A stretch of DNA of 64,000 nt from positions 1,736,001-1,800,000 of the forward strand of contig NZ_CP176395.1 in the NCBI RefSeq assembly GCF_046244365.1. Reading direction: 5' to 3'. Shown here in pieces: positions 58,542 through 64,000 of the stretch. Under the pieces are notes generated by a model. That model was not told the origin of the DNA. It did not search any database and saw only the letters and a program-made list of their open reading frames with translations. Made by a program: the position numbers and the translations under genes. Origin of the DNA: Paenibacillus_V sp046244365 (GTDB lineage: Bacteria > Bacillota > Bacilli > Paenibacillales > NBRC-103111). Numbering within the stretch: position 1 is the stretch's first letter; every line of letters starts with the position of its first letter.

Positions 58542-59489
58542 ATGTCGAGATTTGCGAAAATCAGCTCGATCGGCTGCGACTACAAGGAAATCGACCCGAG
58601 TTTGAATATGCGCGAAGCCGTTGAAGCGATGAAGGAGCATTTGCGCGGCAAGCTGAGCCGGGTTTTGCCCGACCGCCCCGATCTGATCGTGCTTCCCGAG
58701 GTGTGCGATATGCCGCGCAGCTTCATGGGGGAGCGGCTCAAGGAGTTTTACGGATGCCGTGGGGATTCCATTTTGACGATGATGCGCGAAACGGCCAAGC
58801 AGCAGAGCTGCTACATCGCGTATCCTCGCCTGCGGCAGGTGAAAGACGGAACCTGGCGGAATTCCGTGGAATTGATCGGCAGAGACGGGGAGATCGTCGG
58901 GATCTATAACAAGAACCATCCGGTCGATATCGAAATCTCGGTCGATGGGGTATTAGGCGGCAAAGACGCGCCGGTTTTGCAGTGCGATTTCGGAACGGTG
59001 GCATTCGTCATTTGCTTCGATCTGAATTTCGACCGCTTGAGGGAAATGTACGTGAAGGTAAAGCCGGATTTGCTCGTCTTCGTCTCCATGTATCATGGCG
59101 GGCTGATGCAGCAGTACTGGGCGTATTCATGCGGATCGTTTTTCGTCAGCGCGATCAGCCAGTCCTACCCGAGTCAGCTCATTTCTCCGCTCGGTCAAGT
59201 ACTCCGGACGAATACGAACTATTTCGACAGCTTCACGGAAAAGGTTAATTTGGATTACGTGCTCTGCCACCTCAACGGTCACTGGGAAAAACTCACCGCC
59301 ATGAAAGAAAAGTACGGGGAACAGGTGCGCATTGTCGAGCCGGGTTATGTCGGAGCGGTCCAAATATCGAGCGAATCGGAGTCGCTCACGGTCAATCAGC
59401 TGGTGCAGGAATACGAGCTGGAAACCTTCTGCGATTACTTAAAGCGGTCGCTTGCTTTTCAATCTTTGCCGGGCAATGTTGAGCCTTAA
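58542..59489 (+). CDS. Carbon-nitrogen hydrolase family protein (nitrilase superfamily)
   Basis: This 315-residue enzyme has the nitrilase superfamily triad: Glu53 in VLPEVCD, Lys124 in YNKNHP and Cys158 in FVICFDLNF. Members hydrolyse amides, nitriles or carbamoyl groups. Its position 88 bases after the SLH-DUF4838 gene suggests it acts on an amide or N-acyl group of the same glycan, which is inference. GAAGGAGG precedes the ATG. It is cytoplasmic (no signal peptide). The exact branch of the superfamily is not clear, as the C-terminal 60 residues are unusual. Confidence 0.88.
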   Translation: MSRFAKISSIGCDYKEIDPSLNMREAVEAMKEHLRGKLSRVLPDRPDLIVLPEVCDMPRSFMGERLKEFYGCRGDSILTMMRETAKQQSCYIAYPRLRQVKDGTWRNSVELIGRDGEIVGIYNKNHPVDIEISVDGVLGGKDAPVLQCDFGTVAFVICFDLNFDRLREMYVKVKPDLLVFVSMYHGGLMQQYWAYSCGSFFVSAISQSYPSQLISPLGQVLRTNTNYFDSFTEKVNLDYVLCHLNGHWEKLTAMKEKYGEQVRIVEPGYVGAVQISSESESLTVNQLVQEYELETFCDYLKRSLAFQSLPGNVEP

Positions 59490-59843
59490 AGCAAGCGCTA
59501 AATTGGGAATTGATGAAAGCATAGAATAATTTCGCGATTACCGTTACCGTTTGGAAATCGATCTGCGTGACCGCCCCGCCGTTTAAGATCTTGTAGGTAC
59601 GATACGTACGTTCGAGGCGGATTGACTTCTGACGGTAACCAGGCCCGAATTGCCGGAGGCGTCAACGTTATTGGAAAAGGATACTGCGTAGCTTGCGGTA
59701 GGATAAGCAATCGACGCCGATGCGCTGGGAGTCGAGCACGGTGCCTGGCACAAGTGGAAACCTTCCGTTCCAATGCGGTATAGTGAAGAGAGTCCGTCTG
59801 CTGACGGCAACTCAACACGAATAGGAACAAGGAGAACCTGCTT
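59490..59843. other. Spacer with a possible minus-strand gene remnant
   Basis: On the minus strand 59583-59740 reads IAYPTASYAVSFSNNVDASG and then NSGLVTVRSQSASNVR before a stop. A neighbouring frame continues with TYKILNGGAVTQIDFQTVTV toward 59520. The composition fits an extracellular beta protein broken by a frameshift, but no start or family is recognised. Otherwise nothing is seen. Confidence 0.3.
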
Positions 59844-60833
59844 ATGTTGTTTATCGACAATCGGGGCATGACCGATCCGGCGCTGAATTTGGCACTGGAG
59901 GAGTATGCGCTTAAACATTTCCCTGCCGGCGAAGACTATTTGCTTTTCTATATCAATGAGCCATCTATCATCATCGGCAAAAACCAGAATACGGTAGAAG
60001 AAATTAATGCTGCCTACGTTAAGGATAACGGCATTCATGTCGTGCGCCGCTTGTCAGGCGGCGGGGCGGTTTACCACGATCTCGGCAACCTGAATTTCAG
60101 CTTCATCACGAACGACGACGGCAAGTCTTTTCATAACTACCGCAAATTCACGGAACCGGTCGTAAAGGCGCTTCACGGGCTCGGCGTCGAGGCGGAGCTG
60201 ACCGGACGGAACGACATTCAGGTCGGAGAACGGAAAATTTCGGGCAACGCGCAATATTCCACGAAAGGCCGCATGTTCAGCCACGGCACGCTGATGTTCG
60301 ATTCCGAGATCGAGAATGTGGTTTCGGCGCTGAATGTCAATCCCGAGAAAATCAAATCCAAGGGCGTCAAATCGATCCGCAGCCGGGTGGCGAACATTTC
60401 CGAGTTTTTGCGCGAGCCCCTCACCGTCAGCGAATTCAGACACAAGCTGCTGGACTCGATATTCGGCGGAACGGACGTCCCCGAGTACAAGCTATCGGAA
60501 GCGGATTGGGAGGCGGTGCGCAAGCTGGCCGACGAACGATACCGAAACTGGGATTGGAATTACGGCAAATCGCCGGCCTTCAACATCAGGCATACGAAGC
60601 GGATCGAGGGCGTCGGCACGTTCGACGTCCGGTTGGACGTCAAGAACGGCCAAATTGCGGAAGCGGCCATATACGGCGACTTTTTCGGCGCTTTGGATTC
60701 CGAGGCATTCGCAGAAAGACTGGTCGGCTTGAAGTACGACGAGACGGCTGTGCGCGAGCTGCTGGATAGCAGCGATTTGACCCTGTATTTCGGTCCGATC
60801 ACGAAGGAACAGTGGCTGGAGCTTATGTTTTGA
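59844..60833 (+). CDS. lplJ: Lipoate-protein ligase (LplJ/LplA type)
   Basis: This 329-residue enzyme activates lipoate with ATP and attaches it to lipoyl domains of the pyruvate, branched-chain and glycine-cleavage complexes. The lipoate-binding motif RRLSGGGAVYHDLGNLNFSF (residues 68-87) is fully conserved. The N terminus (NRGMTDPALNLALEEY) and C-terminal accessory domain are complete, so it belongs to the single-chain bacterial type. AAGGAG lies about 11 bases before the ATG. It is not functionally linked to its neighbours. Confidence 0.94.
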   Translation: MLFIDNRGMTDPALNLALEEYALKHFPAGEDYLLFYINEPSIIIGKNQNTVEEINAAYVKDNGIHVVRRLSGGGAVYHDLGNLNFSFITNDDGKSFHNYRKFTEPVVKALHGLGVEAELTGRNDIQVGERKISGNAQYSTKGRMFSHGTLMFDSEIENVVSALNVNPEKIKSKGVKSIRSRVANISEFLREPLTVSEFRHKLLDSIFGGTDVPEYKLSEADWEAVRKLADERYRNWDWNYGKSPAFNIRHTKRIEGVGTFDVRLDVKNGQIAEAAIYGDFFGALDSEAFAERLVGLKYDETAVRELLDSSDLTLYFGPITKEQWLELMF

Positions 60834-60850
60834 GATTGTACCGGCGAGGC

Positions 60851-60872
60851 CCCCGTTTAGAGAAGCGGGGGT
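60851..60872 (+). terminator. Weak terminator after the lipoate ligase gene
   Basis: CCCCCG pairs with CGGGGG around a short loop (TTTAGAGAAG), followed only by TTATT. Confidence 0.45.
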
Positions 60873-60951
60873 TATTCGGCTTTCCGGTTATTGTAAAAAT
60901 GTTCCCGTATCGTTCGCAGACGACCGTGCGTATAATGAAAGTACATCGAAT

Positions 60952-60966
60952 AGTAAGCGTTTACAG
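60952..60966. promoter_or_regulatory. CcpA cre-like site upstream of rocD
   Basis: AGTAAGCGTTTACAG differs little from the cre consensus (TGWAARCGYTWNCA type) and lies 16 bases after a TATAAT (60931-60936). It suggests catabolite control of the arginine pathway; the -35 box is not clear. Confidence 0.5.
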
Positions 60967-61067
60967 TCTGCGGGTTGTGTTTGTATAAGATTCCTCGTCA
61001 GTCTTCGCGGATCGTTCGATTTCTCGGTAAGGTATTTTGTTGTTACCTGTGAGAGGAGGATTATCGC

Positions 61068-62261
61068 ATGACGAAATCGCAGAACATTATCGCTCGAACC
61101 TCAGCGCTCGGCGCAAAAAATTACAACCCGCTGCCGATTGTCATTTCCCGTGCTGAAGGGGTATGGGTCGAGGATCCGGAAGGCAACCGGTATATGGATA
61201 TGCTGAGCAGTTATTCCGCGCTCAATTTTGGCCACCGGCATCTGGCGGTCGTGTCGGCGCTCAAGGAACAGGCGGATAAGGTGACGCTGACGTCCAGGGC
61301 CTTTCATAACGAAACGCTTGCCGAGCTGTACGAACGGTTGGCCAAGTTGACGTCGAAGGAGATGTTCCTTCCGATGAATACCGGCGCGGAAGCGGTGGAG
61401 ACGGCGATCAAAGCGGCGAGACGCTGGGCGTACGACGTCAAAAAGGTGCCTGCTCACCAGGCTGAAATCATCGTTTGCGAAGGCAATTTTCACGGCAGGA
61501 CGGTCACGATCACTTCGTTCTCTTCCGAAGAGGCGTACAAACGGGGCTTCGGTCCGTTCACGCCTGGGTTTCGAACAATACCGTACGGCGATGCGCGTGC
61601 GCTGGAGGAAGCGATCACGCCGGAGACGGCGGCGTTTCTGGTAGAACCGATTCAAGGCGAAGCGGGGATCGTCCTGCCGCCTGACGGATATTTGCGGGAA
61701 GCGGCGGCGATATGCAAGCGGAACGACGTGCTGCTGATGGCCGACGAAATCCAGACCGGTTTAGGCCGGACGGGCAAAACGTTTTGCTGCGATTGGGAGG
61801 ACGTCGTGCCTGACGTCTATATTTTGGGGAAGGCGCTGGGCGGCGGCGTTTACCCGGTATCCGCCGTAGCTGCGAGTACCGAAGTGCTCGGCGTGTTCGA
61901 GCCCGGCTCGCACGGCTCGACGTTCGGCGGCAATCCGCTCGCCTGCGCGGTGGCGGTTTCCGCGATCCGGGTGCTGGAAGAGGAAGGACTGGCGGAACGC
62001 TCGCTGATGCTGGGCGCGTACTTGAAGGAAGGACTCGAGAGGCTGGAAAGCCCGCTCGTTCGCGAAATTCGCGGCAAAGGGCTGTTTATCGGCATCGAGC
62101 TGTACGAGAAAGCGCGCCCGTATTGCGAGCGTTTGATGGCGGAAGGCCTCTTGTGCAAAGAAACGCATGACCACACGATTCGCCTGGCCCCGCCGCTGAC
62201 GGTGACGAAGGAACAGCTCGATTGGGCGTTGGAAAGGATAGCGGGCGTGCTGGCCGGATAG
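61068..62261 (+). CDS. rocD: Ornithine aminotransferase
   Basis: This 397-residue PLP enzyme converts ornithine and 2-oxoglutarate to glutamate semialdehyde and glutamate. The PLP-lysine region LGKALGGGVYPVSAV and the upstream Asp of LMADEIQTGLGRTGK identify the class III aminotransferase family. The start and N terminus (ARTSALGAKNYNPLPIVISRA) match RocD proteins, and the length is typical. AGAGGAGGA precedes the ATG. It is followed after 46 bases by rocF, so the pair carries out arginine breakdown to glutamate semialdehyde. A cre-like site lies upstream. Confidence 0.94.
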   Translation: MTKSQNIIARTSALGAKNYNPLPIVISRAEGVWVEDPEGNRYMDMLSSYSALNFGHRHLAVVSALKEQADKVTLTSRAFHNETLAELYERLAKLTSKEMFLPMNTGAEAVETAIKAARRWAYDVKKVPAHQAEIIVCEGNFHGRTVTITSFSSEEAYKRGFGPFTPGFRTIPYGDARALEEAITPETAAFLVEPIQGEAGIVLPPDGYLREAAAICKRNDVLLMADEIQTGLGRTGKTFCCDWEDVVPDVYILGKALGGGVYPVSAVAASTEVLGVFEPGSHGSTFGGNPLACAVAVSAIRVLEEEGLAERSLMLGAYLKEGLERLESPLVREIRGKGLFIGIELYEKARPYCERLMAEGLLCKETHDHTIRLAPPLTVTKEQLDWALERIAGVLAG

Positions 62262-62307
62262 CGATGCTTTGCCGACAGACGATACGACCGATGGGGAGGC
62301 TGCCGCT

Positions 62308-63222
62308 ATGAATGGACGGGTAGGGAAGGAATTGTCGATCATCGGGGTGCCGATGGATCTCGGAGCCGATCGGCGAGGCGTCGATATGGGGCCGAGCAGC
62401 ATCCGGTGCGCAGGCGTGGAGCAGAGGCTGGAGGAGCTTGGCTTCAACGTCGCCGACGAAGGCGATCTGGTCGTCAGAAGAGCGAAGCATCATTCCGACG
62501 TGCCGGAATCCAATTTGAAATACTTATACGAGATCGTTAGGGTGAACGAGGAGCTTTGCGAAACGGTGGAAGGCGCTGTCGCCAGGGGCCGGTTTCCGCT
62601 GGTTCTGGGCGGCGATCACAGCATTGCTATCGGCACGCTGGCCGGTCTGCGAAGGCAAAAAGCGGATGTCGGCGTCATCTGGTACGATTCCCACGGCGAC
62701 GTCAATACGGCGGAAACGTCGCCCTCTGGCAATATTCACGGCATGGCGCTTGCCGTCGCGATGGGCTACGGGCACCCGCTGCTGACCGCTATCGGAGGAG
62801 ATCGTCCGAAGGTGAAGCCGGAACACGTCGTCATCATCGGCGCCCGTTCGCTTGACCCGGGGGAACGGGTATTTCTGAAGAAGCTCGGCGTAACGGTGTT
62901 CACGATGCATGAAGTCGACCGGTTGGGCATAACCAAGGTGATGGAGCGGGCGATCGAAATCGTGTCCGACGGTACGGACGGCGTTCACCTTAGCCTCGAT
63001 CTGGATGGAGTGGATCCGAGGGACGCGCCGGGAGTGGGAACGCCTGTACCGTCGGGCATCAGTTTGCGGGAAAGCCTGCTCGCCATGGAACTGCTCGCGG
63101 ACGCAGGGGTGGTGACTAGCGCCGAATTCGTCGAGGTGAACCCGACGCTCGACATCCAGAATCAAACGGCGAAGGCGGCGGTCGAGCTGATCGCGTCGCT
63201 TATGGGCGAGAAGATCATGTAG
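62308..63222 (+). CDS. rocF: Arginase
   Basis: This 304-residue manganese enzyme hydrolyses arginine to ornithine and urea. The metal ligands are visible: His104 in GGDHSIAIG, Asp127, His129 and Asp131 in YDSHGDVNT, and the aspartates in SLDLDGVDP. The Ser in WYDSHGD replaces the usual Ala and should be tolerated. GTPVPSG near the end is typical. ATG 62308 has GGGGAGG 8 bases upstream; an in-frame ATG at 62269 is not favoured. It is the second gene of the rocD-rocF operon, and a strong terminator follows. Confidence 0.95.
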   Translation: MNGRVGKELSIIGVPMDLGADRRGVDMGPSSIRCAGVEQRLEELGFNVADEGDLVVRRAKHHSDVPESNLKYLYEIVRVNEELCETVEGAVARGRFPLVLGGDHSIAIGTLAGLRRQKADVGVIWYDSHGDVNTAETSPSGNIHGMALAVAMGYGHPLLTAIGGDRPKVKPEHVVIIGARSLDPGERVFLKKLGVTVFTMHEVDRLGITKVMERAIEIVSDGTDGVHLSLDLDGVDPRDAPGVGTPVPSGISLRESLLAMELLADAGVVTSAEFVEVNPTLDIQNQTAKAAVELIASLMGEKIM

Positions 63223-63240
63223 CCGTTAGGGCAAAGCAAG

Positions 63241-63284
63241 GCTGTACGGAAGCAAACGGTTTGCTTTCGTACAGCCTTCTTTTT
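63241..63284 (+). terminator. Terminator after rocF
   Basis: GCTGTACG-AAGCAAA pairs with TTTGCTT-CGTACAGC, with a T-rich tail. Confidence 0.9.
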
Positions 63285-63433
63285 ATGATTGCCGGTCGAA
63301 CGCGGTATTCTGCGGCTGCTGATTCCGGCGTATGGACAACAGCTGTTCGAATCCAGCTGTGAAACCGGTATGAATGCAAAATACATGACGAAGCAGAGAA
63401 CAAACAGAACCAACTGCGCCATGCTTCTTCATG

Positions 63434-63464
63434 AAAAAAGACTGCTTCCGTCAAGGAAGCAGTC
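63434..63464 (-). terminator. Terminator of the sulfatase gene
   Basis: On the minus strand GACTGCTTCC pairs perfectly with GGAAGCAGTC across a five-base loop and is followed by six T. Confidence 0.92.
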
Positions 63465-63497
63465 CGTTTAGCGGGGGCTTGGATTGTTGTCGAGGCT

Positions 63498-64000
63498 TTA
63501 CGCCCCCCAGATCCGAGGCATCGGCATAGACTCTTTGCCTAGCTCAGCCCAGAGGAACTTGAGCATCAGTTCGCTCTTTATCCGGCTGTAATCCGCATCG
63601 TCCCATCGATTGTTCAGCTCTCCGGGATCCTCCTGAAGGTCGAACAGCTCGCCGTACGTTTGGTTGTAGTAGACCGTCAGCTTATAGCGGTCGTTTACGT
63701 ACGTTTTTTGGTGGATGGTCGTCGGCTCATGACGGAATTCGCAGATCGCGTGATCGCGCGCTTGCTCCTGTTCGCCGAGCCATACTTTGCTTTGATCGAG
63801 TCCGGTCATCGCATGCGGAACGGCAATGCCGCACAGGCTCAGGAAGGTTGGCGCCAGGTCGACAAGCGACTGTATGGACGGGCTGACCCGCCCGGCGGGG
63901 ACCTGGCCCGGATAGCGGACGATGAACGGAAGCTTGATTAGGTCCTCGTAGTGGAAGCCGCCTTTGGCCTGCAAGCCGTGCTGACCGAAGAAATGGCCGT
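63498..64000 (-). CDS. Sulfatase family protein, C-terminal part only
   Basis: About 167 C-terminal residues of a sulfatase (alkaline phosphatase superfamily) are visible. The features are GHFFGQHGLQAKGG, then YEDLIKLPFIVRYPGQVPAG, then SLVDLAPTFLSLCGI, and near the end LFDLQEDPGELNNRWDD. This order is typical of type I sulfatases in their last third; the catalytic Cys/Ser-x-Pro-x-Arg motif lies outside the window. The frame is open to the edge on the minus strand. It may cleave sulfate esters from a glycan, fitting the polysaccharide-use theme, but its genes upstream are not visible. Confidence 0.88.
   Translation of the reverse strand, partial: GHFFGQHGLQAKGGFHYEDLIKLPFIVRYPGQVPAGRVSPSIQSLVDLAPTFLSLCGIAVPHAMTGLDQSKVWLGEQEQARDHAICEFRHEPTTIHQKTYVNDRYKLTVYYNQTYGELFDLQEDPGELNNRWDDADYSRIKSELMLKFLWAELGKESMPMPRIWGA

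Overview
The window looks like chromosomal DNA of a Gram-positive, endospore-forming, S-layer-bearing bacterium of the Paenibacillaceae (Paenibacillus/Cohnella type). The reasons are a moderately high GC content, strong GGAGG-type ribosome sites, SLH-domain proteins, a full-length PrkA kinase, many AraC-type regulators (two of them large membrane-bound YesS/YtdP-like proteins), Lpl-type sugar ABC transporters without a local ATPase, and several families of short palindromic intergenic repeats. I see no rRNA, tRNA, phage, insertion sequence or CRISPR array. The assignment rests on recognised protein families and was not tested by any search.

Layout. 1-9 kb: 3' part of an O-antigen-ligase/TPR membrane protein, an acetylxylan esterase, a TauE/SafE permease, then a minus-strand pair of secreted surface proteins (collagen-like glycine-rich protein; Ig-like/SLH protein). 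9.2-16.6 kb: AraC regulator divergent from an alpha-L-fucosidase, two thioredoxin-reductase-like flavoproteins, an MFS transporter, a Nudix hydrolase and small unknown genes. 16.6-18.0 kb: gene-free, with a cytosine-free purine tract, palindromic repeats and a 14-copy 48-bp tandem array. 18-25.3 kb: AraC regulator divergent from a translationally coupled pair of Gfo/Idh/MocA dehydrogenases, a polysaccharide deacetylase, a DUF2161 nuclease-fold protein and PrkA. 25.5-34 kb: AraC regulator, repeat-rich spacer, an SDR - M20 peptidase - ROK regulator operon with a clear promoter and XylR-like operator, a DHA2 efflux pump and a third dehydrogenase.

34-59.5 kb is the most notable part, a large glycan-use region. 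It holds two Lpl-type CUT1 transport cassettes (lipoprotein plus two permeases) pointing at each other, each with its own membrane-bound AraC sensor at the outer end. The first cassette runs into two tandem paralogous GHL6-like glycosidases. Outside the second lie a decayed DUF4838 gene, an acetylxylan esterase paralogous to the one at 2.6 kb, a 1299-residue SLH - beta-helix-like - DUF4838 - carbohydrate-binding surface protein, and a carbon-nitrogen hydrolase. The likely logic is that a surface-anchored enzyme and esterases trim an acetylated polysaccharide, the lipoproteins capture oligosaccharides, the permeases import them (using an ATPase encoded elsewhere), and cytoplasmic glycosidases and dehydrogenases finish the breakdown. 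The substrate cannot be read from the sequence.

59.8-64 kb: lipoate-protein ligase, an arginine-catabolic rocD-rocF pair with an upstream cre-like site, and the 3' end of a sulfatase gene that leaves the window.
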